From the NCBI GenBank assembly GCA_030710605.1, contig CP092877.1, forward strand, positions 558,001 through 622,000: 64,000 nt of DNA. Reading direction: 5' to 3'. Source of the stretch: Cordylochernes scorpioides (lineage: Eukaryota > Arthropoda > Arachnida > Pseudoscorpiones > Chernetidae). The position numbers and the translations under genes were made by a program. Position 1 is the stretch's first letter. The number at the start of each line of letters is the position of its first letter. The notes below the pieces were generated by a model. It had not been told where the DNA came from. It saw only the letters and a list, made by a program, of their open reading frames with translations, and ran no database searches. Shown here piece by piece: positions 9,873 to 21,404 of this stretch.

Positions 9873-11170
9873 TCTAATAAAATAAATTAAAGCACATACA
9901 ATCCTGCCTTCTTCACAGACATAATAACATTTATGAAGAAAATCACACAAACAAAAACGAATATATCGAATATAAAGTTATAAGTCAAAAACAATTGAGG
10001 TATATATTAAATAATATAATAAAGAGAAACGGTCATTCTTTTTTCTTTATATATTTAGGTTTTGCAACTTTAAGACATTTATAAGAGACAACAATAAAAA
10101 ACAATAATATAAGACAGCACAATTTAATTTTTTACTTTAACAACATTTTCATTTTCTTTGAAACTCTAACATCAATATGTTTTCGTTATTGAAAAACCTT
10201 AATTGGAAATAACATTATTTTAGAGTACTGTTTTAGTTTTGTTAAGGTCCTTTTAATTTAATTTAAAAAGCACCTTTTTGATAACATTCAAATATTTTAA
10301 TATATTGCATTTATAATTATATTATATAATTAAATTATTCTTACTATTTTATTTAGTGTGTACTCTCAGTTGTACTCTCACGGCATAATATCAACATTTT
10401 ATAGTATAGTGTAAAAATGTATAGTGTAAAAATGCAAAAAAAACGTTACACTATAATATAACACTATATACACTATAATATAACAATGTGTCATAGAGAG
10501 AGATCAATAAGTTTAAAATTACAATATTCGATATATATTGAAATTTTATTCTATTTTATTTTGAGCGTCTATTTTGAATATTAACTAAATATCGAATAAA
10601 GAATATAAATATATGTTTGTAAAAATTAATATTTAATAAAATAAAAAATACGCATAGGCATATTTAATATAAGCAATATTAAAATAGCCAATTTCTGGCG
10701 TAATTAAATATTGGCGTATAAAATAGAATATAAAAAAATATGAAAAATGACCTTAACAATATTAAAACGGTGCTAAAATGAACAAATTTATTTGTAAATA
10801 AAAGTGTTGCAAAAGTGTTGAAAAAGAAAAAATAAAAGTTAAAAATGATTATTAAAGTGTAAAATGATTTACTAAAATGAAAAGTACGCATTTAAATATT
10901 TAGACTATAAAAATTAGAAAAGAGAAGGCAAGTATGAAAAGTATTTAAAGTGTAAATTATGAATATTATCAAATATTTTATTTTAAAATCAAATAATTAT
11001 ATTTAATTATTATATTTAAATTACGAATTAATTTAAAAATTTAACGAACAAATTTAAATTACGAATATTTATATAGCAAATTATTTCGTTTTATTTCAAT
11101 CAATGGCCGAGCGTGTCGCTAACGTCGAGCTTAACGTCGAGCTAAATGCGTATTTTTGCTAACTGCGTTA
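9873..11170. other. AT-rich region without recognised gene or repeat family
   Basis: About 1.3 kb of very AT-rich DNA not obviously matched elsewhere in the window. It contains a local cluster of near-palindromic TATAGTGTAA / TTACACTATA words at 10400-10490. No frame longer than about 70 codons exists (10679-10891 minus is low-complexity Phe/Leu/Ile-rich and not credible). It may be the decayed interior of an old mobile element. Confidence 0.5.
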
Positions 11171-12127
11171 TTTTTAAAAGTTTAAATATAATTTTGAAGT
11201 TACCTGAATAATTCCGGGACTAAATGTAATATGTATGCGAAATATTGTCGTATAAAAGAAAATATTAAGAGAGGAGTTAGGGAACAAACAAACAAACATT
11301 TTTTGCGCTTTAAATTTGCTAGTCTTATTTAAAATATAATAAATGTTTTCAAAAAATTATGTGTTTCAAAAATATATTTAAACGCATATAACAATATTTA
11401 TATTTATATACGTTTATAAATCAATATATAGGTGGATTGGATGTTTTCTAGAATCGTTTTAACAAATGTTTGTTAGGCAAACTCTTACTCAGATAAAAAC
11501 CGGGCGAAGCCGGGTACATTCGCTAAATAAAGCTATTTAGAAATATTCGTTTGTGGCAATATACTATTCATTCAACTTCAAATTACCGAGTGGACCAAAT
11601 AATACTGATCATTTTCAACTTATCGAGTATTTTTCAAGGGACCGGGAAAATATTCAAATTAACAAGAGTATAGACAAGTATAGAATCAGTAGGGATTGGA
11701 TGTTTGCTAGAATCGTTTTAACAAATGTTTGTTAGGCAAACTTTTATTCGGGTAAAAATCGGGCGAAGCCGGGAACATATATATATGTTTGTCGGCTATG
11801 CACGCCTTCAATATGTAACTAATCTCGCTGAAATTTGAACAGGACAGAGAGTTAAATATGGAAGTTTTTTCTGTCGCACTTTAACCAAGAAAAATTATAA
11901 TTAACCAAGTACTGAGCAACAATATTTTTTTTAGTCAGAAATGATAATGACAATATTGCTGTATCATGCTTGAGTGACATAAACAAAATTCTTTAGGGGA
12001 ATATTCATTATAGCAGTCCACGGGCGGAGCCATATAAAAATTTTAGTAGACAGGAACAAAATCTACCAGCGAAACATTCACTCGAGCAGAAAACATACAA
12101 AGCCAGGTCATCTCTATATATAAAATA
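11171..12127. mobile_element. Mosaic of Helitron-B fragments (plus strand ends)
   Basis: Two degenerate plus-strand 3' ends of the Helitron-B family (AACCGGGCGAAGCCGGGTACAT near 11500 and a similar one near 11765) are each preceded by the family's conserved TTTTAACAAATGTTTGTTAGGCAAAC. The rest matches Helitron-type sequence at 16330-16670. No gene is seen; the frame at 11553-11735 is repeat sequence. Confidence 0.6.
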
Positions 12128-13037
12128 CTAGCGGATGTGTACACGGCTTCGCCCGGGTTTTATCCGAGTGAAAGTTTGCCTAACGAATATTATATATTAT
12201 GAAGTATAATAAACAATGTTAAAGATTAGTTTTAATTATTAATCAAGATTGTGTGTGAATATGTGAGAAAGATGTAATATCGTTGTTGTTTTCTTGGCCG
12301 AATTTTTTACATATGGTGTTATCTTAAAATTGCTTGTTTTGAATATTTTTTTAGATTGAGTTGAATGAATTGCTGAATTTTTTTGTATTTATATATAAAT
12401 AAAATTAACTCTGTTGATTTTTTTTGTATTTAATCGGTAACAGCTAAGTTACGCATGTTAAAGTTAGGAAAAATATTTTGATGTTAAGCAAAACCTGCTC
12501 CATCTCGTTTTACATAAATGTTGAAAATTTGGTCAAAATTGATGCATTGTAACGAAAGTTTTTAGCGAACCCCACTTATGAAATTTGCATTTTATTAATA
12601 TACGAAATTGATGCATTGTAACGAAAGTTTTTAGTGAACAACACTTATGAAATTTGCATTTTATTAATATAGAAGATATAATATAAATAAGTTTTAAAAA
12701 TTGTTAAAAAAAAATGCATCGGCCGGGAATCGAACCCTGGCCGCCCGCGTGGCAGGCGAGCATTCTACCACTGAACCACCGATGCTTTAAAAAAATCAAA
12801 TTCATTTATCGTCGCGACCAGTGCTGCGCCCTAGCGGTAAAAGACTGGAACTAACGCTTTTTGGTTTTTTATTAAAAAAAAAGCACATTAACTTTTTCAG
12901 TTTTTTGAATAGCCTATATGTTAAACGAAATCTTCAGCTACCTACATGCGAAATTCCATAATGATTGAGTCAGTAGATTTTGCGTGATGCGATAACAAAC
13001 ATCGATTTCGCATTTCATTTTTATATATATAACAAGG
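12128..13037 (-). mobile_element. Helitron-B element(s) on the minus strand
   Basis: The 3' end lies at the left: CTAG (12128-12131) followed on the plus strand by CGGATGTGTACACGGCTTCGCCCGGG, the inverse of the family terminus ACCCGGGCGAAGCCGGGTACATCCGCTAG. The body (12150-12420) is the reverse complement of 47640-47880. It also carries two tandem ~85-bp copies of GATGCATTGTAACGAAAG sequence (12535-12665) and then the tRNA-Gly below. No coding region. Confidence 0.65.
12716..12785 (-). tRNA. tRNA-Gly (GCC), one T-stem mismatch
   Basis: A 70-nt cloverleaf on the minus strand: acceptor GCATCGG/CCGATGC, anticodon loop CTGCCAC (anticodon GCC), T-loop GGTTCGATT. One T-stem base differs from the other copies (A for C), which breaks one pair. 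On the minus strand it is followed by a T-rich tract (GATGC then ATTTTTTTT) suitable for Pol III termination. It is embedded in Helitron sequence, like the other tRNA-Gly copies in this window, so it may be a mobilised copy rather than the parent gene. Confidence 0.8.
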
Positions 13038-13082
13038 ATTGCGTTTCTCGGCCTTTTGGCTAAGATCATGTAGTATATCTCT
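13038..13082 (+). pseudogene. U2 snRNA 5'-end fragment
   Basis: The sequence TTTCTCGGCCTTTTGGCTAA, followed by GATCATGTAGTATATCT, closely matches the first ~45 nt of U2 snRNA, including the first stem-loop and the start of the branch-point-pairing segment. The similarity ends after GTAGTATATCT, so the Sm site and stems III-IV are absent: a fragment, not a gene. A second copy lies at 16672-16712. Both are set in the same Helitron-like context. Confidence 0.75.
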
Positions 13083-13851
13083 AGATATTTTTATTTATAT
13101 ATATCTTTTTAAAAATCTATTCAGTAGAAAGAATGGTTATGTTTGTTCGTAAAATATATTTTATATCCTTCCATCCTTTATATATCTATAAAAATGAAAT
13201 CCAAAATCAATGTTTTTTTATCGCGTTGCGCAAAATCAACGGAATCAATCATTATGAAATTGCACATGTAGGTAGCTAAAGATTTCGTTTAACATATAGG
13301 CTATTCAAAAAACTAAAAAAGGTTAATGTGCTTTTTAAAAAAATGTAATACCAAAAATCGTTAGTTCCAGCCTTTCACCGCTTGGCGCAGCACTGGTCGC
13401 GATGATAAATGAATTTGATTGGTTAATAATTTAACACGCAGTTTGTTTACACGATGAATGTTTTTTAAAAAGGTAAGATTATCCAATCGCCTTTAAACTT
13501 TAGGAAGGTTTTTACTATATTACTGGGAAGGTTTCTGGTTTGAATTAGATTTGAAATAAATTTTCTTTGCAATTTTATTTGCAAATTTTCTACTTTCACT
13601 CGCAAGCATCGCCTCTCGCGGTATCTAAGTGAAATTACATTTATAAATTGTAAAAATTCTGAAATGTGTTCCAAGTATACTAAATTCAATATTTAATTGG
13701 AGGATTTAGTAATATAATATTCCAATGACGTTGTAAAAAACTTGGCATTTGAATATTAATATATATTCAAAGAAAATATCTTATTTAAAATTTAATAAAT
13801 GTTTTCAAAAATATATTTAAACGCATATAACAATATTTTATCTTCTATATA
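13083..13851 (-). mobile_element. Helitron-like sequence, reverse of 2758-3322 family
   Basis: The stretch is the reverse complement of the fragment found at 2758-3310 and 19198-19740, and is repeated in the same orientation at about 16840-17340. No gene is seen; the frame at 13465-13689 is repeat sequence. Confidence 0.6.
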
Positions 13852-14192
13852 CAGTGGACCCTCGGTTTACGAGCACCTTGGAGTACGAGCTTTTCGCAGT
13901 ACGAGCAAAATTTTTTGAAAAATTTTACCTCGGATTACGAGTGAAATTTCGCATTACGAGCAACTCGTGATGGTTGCCCGTAATCGTGATGGATGAAAAT
14001 TCACTGGGATCCCTCCCTTCAGATCAGATTCGGGAAATATGTAAAATATGGGAAACTGTGCAATTGTTCGTAGCAAGAAGAATTGCCCGAGTTTCAATTA
14101 TTAAAAATAAGAAATTAGTTTCGCACTACGAGCGTTTTGGAGTACGAGCATGGCTCTGGAACGGATTATGCTCGCAAACCGAGGGTCCACTG
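13852..14192. mobile_element. Tigger/pogo-like MITE, 341 bp
   Basis: Inverted ends CAGTGGACCCTCGGTTTACG and CGCAAACCGAGGGTCCACTG are flanked by TA on both sides. Subterminal repeats of TACGAGC/GTACGAGC extend inward on each side. The centre can be read as a few residues of transposase-like sequence (from the ATG at 13983), but it is far too short for an enzyme. This is a separate family from the CAGTAATCCCTCGTT elements at 21405 and 48278. Confidence 0.85.
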
Positions 14193-15290
14193 TATATAAA
14201 AATGTATGTATGTGTGTGTGTGTGTCTGTCTGTCTGTCCTTTATGCCTGACCAAACCACTCATTGGAACGCCATGAAATTTTGGGAAATTATTTAGTATA
14301 GAACTGGGAAGGTTTCTGAAAAATAATTTCTTGAATATCCTTAGAGTTATTTGCAGATTTGTAGATTTAACTCGCAAGCAGCGCCACCATTGCGACGATG
14401 ATAAAAAGTTTTTTATCTATAAGTTTTATTATCACTAAATTTATTATCTTAAAGATTATTTATCAAAAGTAAGATTATCTCAGGATGACACGGCAATTTA
14501 TTTGAGACAAGAAAAATGATACAATTCAAGGCGAAGATACTATTCCTTTAACTTCCAATTACCGAGGGAACCAATTAATATTGATTTTATTCAACTTATC
14601 GAGTATTTTTCAAGGGACCGGGAAAAAATGTTCACTAGATAAAACTATGATTTTTTAATGTAGAAAATTAAGAAAGACAAAATTCAGGTTGACACGGCAA
14701 TTTATTTGAGACAAGAATAATGATACAATTCCAAGGCAAAGGTACTATTCCTTTAACTTCCTATTACCGAGGGAACCAATTAATATTGATTTTATTCAAC
14801 TTATCGAGTATTTTTCAAGGGACCGGGAAAAAATGTTCACTAGATAAAACGATGATTTTTTAATGTAGAAAATTAGGAAAGACAAAATTCAGGATGACAC
14901 GGCAATTTATTTGAGACAAGAATAATGATACAATTCCAAGGCAAAGATACTATTCCTTTAACTTCCTATTACCGAGGGAACCAATTAATATTGATTTTAT
15001 TCAACTTATCGAGTATTTTTCAAGGGACCGGGAAAAAATGTTCACTAGATAAAACGATGATTTTGTAATGTAGAAAATTAGGAAAGACAAAATTCAGGAT
15101 GACACGGCACACAGGACCGGGAAAAAAATGTTCACTTTATCGAGAGATTCAAATTTACGAGTTTCAAATTATCAAAATATATATATATATTTTATAAGTT
15201 TATAGAGAATTGTTTTAACAAATGTTCGTTAGACAAACCTTTACTCGGGTAAAACCCGGGCAAAGCCGGGTACATCCATTTCGTAGCTTA
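14193..15290 (+). mobile_element. Helitron-B with 206-bp minisatellite
   Basis: It opens with the family 5' region (TATATAAAAATGTATGTATG then (GT)n and CTGTCTGTC) and ends with ACCCGGGCAAAGCCGGGTACATCC near 15280. In between (about 14480-15110) are three units of a 206-bp repeat, each with GACACGGCAATTTATTTGAG, CTATTCCTTTAACTTCC and TATTTTTCAAGGGACCGGG. No gene is seen; frames at 13974-14276 and 14126-14377 are shadows. Confidence 0.7.
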
Positions 15291-16103
15291 ACCCGTCCCT
15301 CCAAGAGGCAGTCTCTTATTAAAGGTCTATTAGAGATTCTTAAATAGCAATTAGAATCTTCAATGAGAGACCACCTACAGGAGAAACAAGTTGAGTCATG
15401 TTTTTAGGTGGTCTTTCTTAAGAGACTCTATTTACATATATTAAAATATGAAAAAATTAAAATATATTAAAATCAACATTTTCTCTTACTGTTACGTTTA
15501 AATTACTGCTAATCTATATATATAAAAATGAATCTGTCTGTGTGTGTGTTTTCAGAAATATGTCAAGTCACCTCTTTAGTTTTGAAAATTACTTTTGATA
15601 TCTATATATATAAAAATGAATGTGTGCGTGTGTGTGTGTGTGGTGTGTGTGTCCTTTATGCCTGACCAAACCACTCATTGGAACGCCATGAAACTTTGGG
15701 AAGTTATTTAGAATAGTACTGGGAAGGTTTCTAGCAACTAAATTTTTGAAATAACTTTTCGCTTAAAATAATCAAGATAAATATTCTAATTTATCTTTTA
15801 TAATTCAACAATCTGCTCTAAATATTATCATGATGATACGATGATTTTGTAATGTAGAAAATTAGGAAAGACAAAATTCAGGATGACACGGCAATTTATT
15901 TGTGACAAGAATAATGATACAATTCCAAGGCAAAATACTATTCCTTTAACTTCCAATTACCGAGGGAACCAATTAATATTGATTTTATTCAACTTATCAA
16001 GTATTTTTCAAGGGACCGGGAAAAAATGTTCACTTTATCGAGAGATTCGTTGGACAAACCTTTACTCGGGTAAAACCCGGGCGAAGCCGGGTACATCCGC
16101 TAG
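15291..16103 (+). mobile_element. Helitron-B copy with one 206-bp unit
   Basis: A short unmatched stretch at 15291-15500 is followed by two starts of the family 5' end (ATCTATATATATAAAAATGAA near 15511 and again near 15600), the Helitron body, one 206-bp unit (15850-16040) and a complete 3' end: ACCCGGGCGAAGCCGGGTACATCCG followed by CTAG at 16100-16103. No gene. Confidence 0.7.
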
Positions 16104-16671
16104 TATGTTTATAAATCTATATATAGGTGGATTGGATTTTTTTCTAGAATCATTTTAACAAATGTTCGTTACGCAAACTTTTACTCGGTTAAAAACCGGG
16201 CGAAGCCAGGAACATATATATGTGAAAAAAAACGAGAATAGTTGATATTTATTCCAATAGATGGCGCAAGCCATCAGCAACTTTCAGTTGCACGATAAGG
16301 AGTGCCTTTTCCTTGATATATATATATATGTGTTTGTTGGCTATGCAAGCCATCAATATATGACTAATTTCGCTGAAATATGAACAGTGCAGAGAGTTAA
16401 ATCTGGAAGAGTTTTTTTGTCGCACTATTAACCAAGAAAATTATAATTAACCATGTACTGAGCAACAATTATTTTTTATTCAGAAATGATTATGACAATA
16501 TTGCTGTATCATGCTTGATGGACATAAACAAAATCTTTAGGGAAATATTCAATAAAGCAGATCACGGGCGAAGCCAGATAATAATTTTTAGTAGGCAGGA
16601 ACAAAATATACCAGCGGAACATTCACTCGAGCAGAAGACACACAAAGCCAGGTTATCTCTCTATATAAAAT
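16104..16671. mobile_element. Helitron mosaic fragment
   Basis: It begins with another degenerate 3' end (AAACCGGGCGAAGCCAGGAAC near 16200). A ~100-bp segment of unknown origin (16222-16320, ending CTTTTCCTTGATAT) interrupts it. The remainder parallels 11780-12120. No coding sequence. Confidence 0.55.
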
Positions 16672-16712
16672 ATCGTTTCTCGGCCTTTTAGCTAAGATAA
16701 TGTAGTATATCT
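16672..16712 (+). pseudogene. U2 snRNA 5'-end fragment, second copy
   Basis: ATCGTTTCTCGGCCTTTTAG then CTAAGATAATGTAGTATATC matches the 5' ~40 nt of U2 snRNA with a few substitutions, one in the stem-loop I region (TTTTAG for TTTTGG). It is shorter than the gene and begins exactly after a TATATAAAAT run, as does the copy at 13038. It is a non-functional fragment. Confidence 0.7.
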
Positions 16713-17357
16713 CTAGATATTTTTATTTATATATATGAAGTAAACGAAAAAATTGCGTTACAAATTTTAAAAATAAAACTACAACCTTTCGCAATGAGTT
16801 TCTTTTATTATCTTTTATGCTTGTTCGTAAAATATATTTTATATCCTTCCTTCCTTTATATATCTATAAAAATGAAATCCAAAATCGATGTTTTTTATCG
16901 CGTTGCGCAAAATCTACAGAATCAATCATTATGAAATTTCGCATGTAGGTAGCTAAAGATTTCGTTTAACATATAGGCTATTCAAAAAACTAAAAAAGGT
17001 TAATGTGCTTTTTAAAAAAATGTAATACCAAAAATCGTTAGTTCCAGCCTTTCACCGCTTGGCGCAGCACTGGTCGCGATGATAAATGAATTTGATTGGT
17101 TAATAATTTAACACGCAGTTTGTTTACACGATGAATGTTTTGAAAAAGGTAAGATTATCCAATCGCCTTTAAACTTTAGGAAGGTTTTTACTATATTACT
17201 GGGAAGGTTTCTGGTTTGTATTAGATTTGAAATAAATATTCTTTGCAACTTTATTTGCAAATTTTCTACTTTCACTCGCAAGCAGCGCCTCTCGCGGAAT
17301 CTAGTGAAATTACATTTATAAATTGTATTTATGTTTGCTCGAAAAATATATTTTATA
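16713..17357 (-). mobile_element. Helitron-like sequence, second copy of 13083-13740
   Basis: From about 16840 this is nearly identical to 13150-13660, including the GCGTTGCGCAAAATC and GGCGCAGCACTGGTCGCGAT words. It ends where a minus-strand Helitron-A 3' end begins at 17358. No gene. Confidence 0.6.
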
Positions 17358-17500
17358 CTAGTCGAATGACCCGGGCAACGCCCGGGTTTTACCCAATTAA
17401 ATGTTTTTATTCAAATACTATTCATTACAATTATAAATTGGCACCGTGGATGTCACTTTTGTGAAACGTCCCGCTCCAAACTTTTTGTGTTTTTAAAATC
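17358..17500 (-). mobile_element. Helitron-A 3' end on the minus strand
   Basis: CTAG (17358-17361), then TCGAATGA and the stem-loop CCCGGGCAACGCCCGGG: the inverse of the Helitron-A terminus. The body AATAGTATTTGAATAAAA (inverse) and AAACGTCCCGCTCCAAACTT are family hallmarks. Confidence 0.7.
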
Positions 17501-18166
17501 TATCTATATATAAAATTGAATGTCTGTCTGTCTGTACTCTATAGATTCAAAAACCATACATCCAATCGCCGTGAAATTTTGGGATATTATTAGGTATATC
17601 ACCGGGAAGGTTTTTGAAAAATAATTTCATGAATATCTTGAATATCCTTAGAGTTATTTGCAGATTTGTAGATTTAACTCGCAAGCAGCGCCCCCATTGT
17701 GACGATGATAACAAGTTTTCTTATCACTAAGTTTGTTATCTTAAATATTATTTATCAAAAGTAAGATTATCTCAGGATGACACGGCAATTTATTTGAGAC
17801 AAGAATAATGATACAATTCCAAGGCGAAGATACTATTCCTTTAACTTCCAATTACCGAGGGAACCAATTAATATTGATTTTATTCAACTTATCGAGTATT
17901 TTTCAAGGGACCGGGAAAAATGTTCACGAGATAAAACTATGATTTTCTATTGTAGAAAATTAGGAAAGACAAAATTCAGGATGACACGCCACACAAGGAC
18001 CGGGGAAAAAATGTTCACTTTATCGAGAGATTCAAATTTACGAGTTTCAAATTATCAAAATATATAATATATTTTTATAAGTTTTTAGAGAATTGTTTTA
18101 ACAAATGTTCGCTAGACAAACCTTTACTCGGGTAAAACCTCGGGCGAAGCCGGGTACATCCGCTAG
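17501..18166 (+). mobile_element. Helitron-B with 206-bp unit, complete ends
   Basis: It begins TCTATCTATATATAAAATTG and ends with GGGCGAAGCCGGGTACATCCG then CTAG at 18163-18166. The interior carries the Helitron-B body with GCAAGCAGCGCCCCCATTGT and one 206-bp unit (17765-18010). No coding sequence. Confidence 0.7.
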
Positions 18167-19197
18167 TATAAAAATAAATATGTAAATTTTCACAACGATA
18201 TTTGAAAATTATATTATTTTGATTTTCAAATACTATTCGTTACAATTATAAATTGGCGCCGTGGATGTCACTCTTGTGAAACGTCCCGCTCCAAAATTTG
18301 TGTCTGAGAAGCCATATTTTTTATAGAAAGATGATCTGGCTTTTGTTTTCTGCTCGAATGAATGTTTTTCTGTTTGAATTTTGTTCCTGCGTACAAAATA
18401 ATGAACTGGTTTCACCCGTGGTCTCTGCTTTTTGGAATTTTTCCCGATATAATTTTGTATCTGATAATCAAACATGATACAGCAATATCGTCATCATCAT
18501 TTTCTGACTAAAAATATAGTTTTAATAATTGATTTATATATTTTTTAAAATAGCCTATCGTCTTCCCTGTATTCTTTTACCAATGTTTGGAAATTTTTGT
18601 TTGAATTAGTGAACTACTGCGAATTTGTATACCAGACATACAAACATACAAATATTCATTTATATATATATAGATATTATATTATATATCATTATTATCA
18701 TTATATTCTGTGTGTTCCGGAATATTATTATCAATAATATTCGTTAGACAAACTTTCACTCGGATAAAACCCGGGCGAAGCCGGGTACACATCCGCTAAT
18801 ATATATATGTTACCAGCTTCGCCCAGTTTTTACCCGAGTAAAAGTTTACCTAACGAGCATTTGTTAAAACGATTATAGCAAACATCCAATCCCTACTGAA
18901 TCTATACTTGTCTATACTCTCGATAATTTGAAATTTTTTCCAGGTCCCTTGAAAAATACTCGATAAGTTGAATAAAATCAATATTAATTGCCCGGTTTTC
19001 ACCCGAAGTTTTCCTAACGAACATTGGTTAAAACGATTCTAGAAAAAATCCAATCCACCTATATATAGATTTATAAACGTATATAAATATTGTTATATGC
19101 ATTAAAAAATATATTTTTGAAACACATAATTTTTTTAAAACATTCATTAAATTTTAAATAAGATATTTTCTTTAAATATATATTAATATTGAAATGC
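18167..19197. mobile_element. Helitron fragments in both orientations
   Basis: 18233-18480 is minus-strand Helitron-A interior (inverse of 38930-39130). 18660-18800 ends with a plus-strand Helitron-B terminus (CCCGGGCGAAGCCGGGTACACATCCGCTAAT; CTAG changed to CTAA). 18800-19080 is inverse Helitron-B sequence. No gene is seen. Confidence 0.55.
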
Positions 19198-19938
19198 CAA
19201 GTTTTTACAACGTCATTAATATTATATTACTAAATTCTCAAATTAAATATTAAATTTATTATACTTGGAACACATTTTAGCATTTTTACAATTTATATAT
19301 GTAATTTTACAAGAGGCCGCGAGAGGCGCTGTTTGCGAGTAAGTGTAGAAAATTTGCTAATAAAATTGCAACGAATATTTATTTCAAATCAATATCAAGC
19401 CATAAACCCTCCCAGTAGTATAGTAAATAACTTCCTAAAGTTTCACGGCGATTGGATAATCTTAGCTTTTAAAAACATTCATTGTGTAAACAAACTACAT
19501 TTAAAATTCTTAAACAATCAAATTCATTTATCGACGCGACCAGTGCGGCGGTAAAAGGCTGGAACTAACACTTTTTGTTTTTTTTATTAAAAAAAAAAAA
19601 CACATTAACCTTTTTAGTTTTTTTTTGAATAGGCTATATGTTAAACGAAATCTTCAGCCACCTACATGCGAAATTCCATAATGATTGATTCTGTAGATTT
19701 TGCGCAACGCGAAAACAAACATCGATTTTGGATTTCATTTTATAGATACAGTTAAACCTGTCTATAGCTCCCTCTCTTTTGACTCACCAAAATGGGGTGC
19801 TATAGAGAGGGGGTGCTTTAGACAGGTCACTTTTAATGTAAATCGCATCGTACTACGTATTTAAAATCGGGCGCTATAGAGAAGAAGTCGCTATTTTGAG
19901 GGGGGCGCTATATAAAGGTTAAAATGTATATATATATT

Positions 19939-21333
19939 CAGTAAAACCCTTCTATAGTAAACCCCAATGGGACAGAGATTTTGGTTCACTATAGCCACGG
20001 TTTGGCCATTTTTTCCAACTTTTACTAAATTTTTAGACCGTATAATTAAAAAACAGCCATACAAACAGAAAAAGGCAGCCACTTAATAATGGTCACTTTG
20101 TTTTAATTCCCTAAATTGACCTATTTCTTTACAGTAATGCTGAATATCAAAAGAAGTCATTTTATAATAGGTTATTCTTATCATTAGCATACATGTTTAT
20201 ATATATAAACCTATGTATTAATTAAAAATTAATCCAAATCCCCTAGACAAAACATTATTAAAAATATATTTAAAAGGTTTAAGAGTATTTTAGAACATCT
20301 TTCTCAAATAATACTAAATTTATTTGAAAAAATGTCTCTAATACCTTGTTGTTTGAAAGTGAAAATTAAAATTTGAACATCAGAATTGTCTTAAAATATC
20401 GTTATTTCCACCAAAGGAATAAAGCTCCGTGTATTCTGAATCAATTGAGGATGAATCAAAAGTATCCAATTCAGAAAAATCGGACCCGAAACATGTTGAT
20501 ACGATAGCGCGATCGGTAAAATTGCGAATAAAAAAACGCCAATTTACAAACACAAAATCGGTGGTAAAACGGCCGGCCAGGGGGAATATTTGCGAACCCT
20601 GAATGAGTCATATACCTAACAAGAATTCCATTCTAAAAATAGAACTGTAGTGGTAGTTTTTGAGAATTTATAAGTCGATTTGTTTGTGGCTCATGAGACA
20701 CGGGGAACTTGGAGGTACTGTTTTTTTTTTCCTTCTTCTTTCAATTCCAGTTTCCACATATTCTTCTGAAGTTTATATTAAATTTTGTTTTTTAACCTGT
20801 TATTCAAACCATTTCTGGCTTTTAAAATTATTTGAAATTATTATTTAGTCAAGTTTAAACTTGATATAGAACGCTTCTAAAAGGGCATGCTGCCACTATT
20901 TTTTCAGAACGCCATTCTTTATTTTTTTCTTTATTTTGGAAGCGATTTGTATTTGTCTTCTATTTCAAAATTGTCGAATGCAAAGATATTCTATTAAATA
21001 AAAGTATAATGTGTAAAATTTATACAACATATAGCAAAAATATAATTTTTTGTTTTGAAATCGCGATCCGTGAGCTGAAACATGCTCAAAATTTTGTTGT
21101 TTTAAAAAAATTTAAATCTCAATTATAAGTTCGTTATAAGCCTTGTATTTTTAATAAATTTTATCATTTTGGGACTGAAAATAGGTTCGTCATAGGGGTA
21201 GTTCGTTATTTTAAAAATCACAAAGTTCGTTATAACGATGGTATTTTCAATGGAATGGAATTGGGAATCGCCGTGGGTTCGTTTTAGGGGAAGGTTCGCT
21301 ATATCCAGGGTTCGTATAAGCGGGGTTTTACTG
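19939..21333. mobile_element. MITE Y, copy B
   Basis: CAGTAAAACCCTTCTATAG at the left and CGGGGTTTTACTG at the right are intact inverted ends. It is collinear with 3514-4905 with scattered substitutions. No transposase frame is visible. Confidence 0.65.
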
Positions 21334-21404
21334 TATATATTTCAATATAAGATGATATGTTTTTGACTAATTTCAAACAAACATGATGCAGCATTTCCCC
21401 AATA

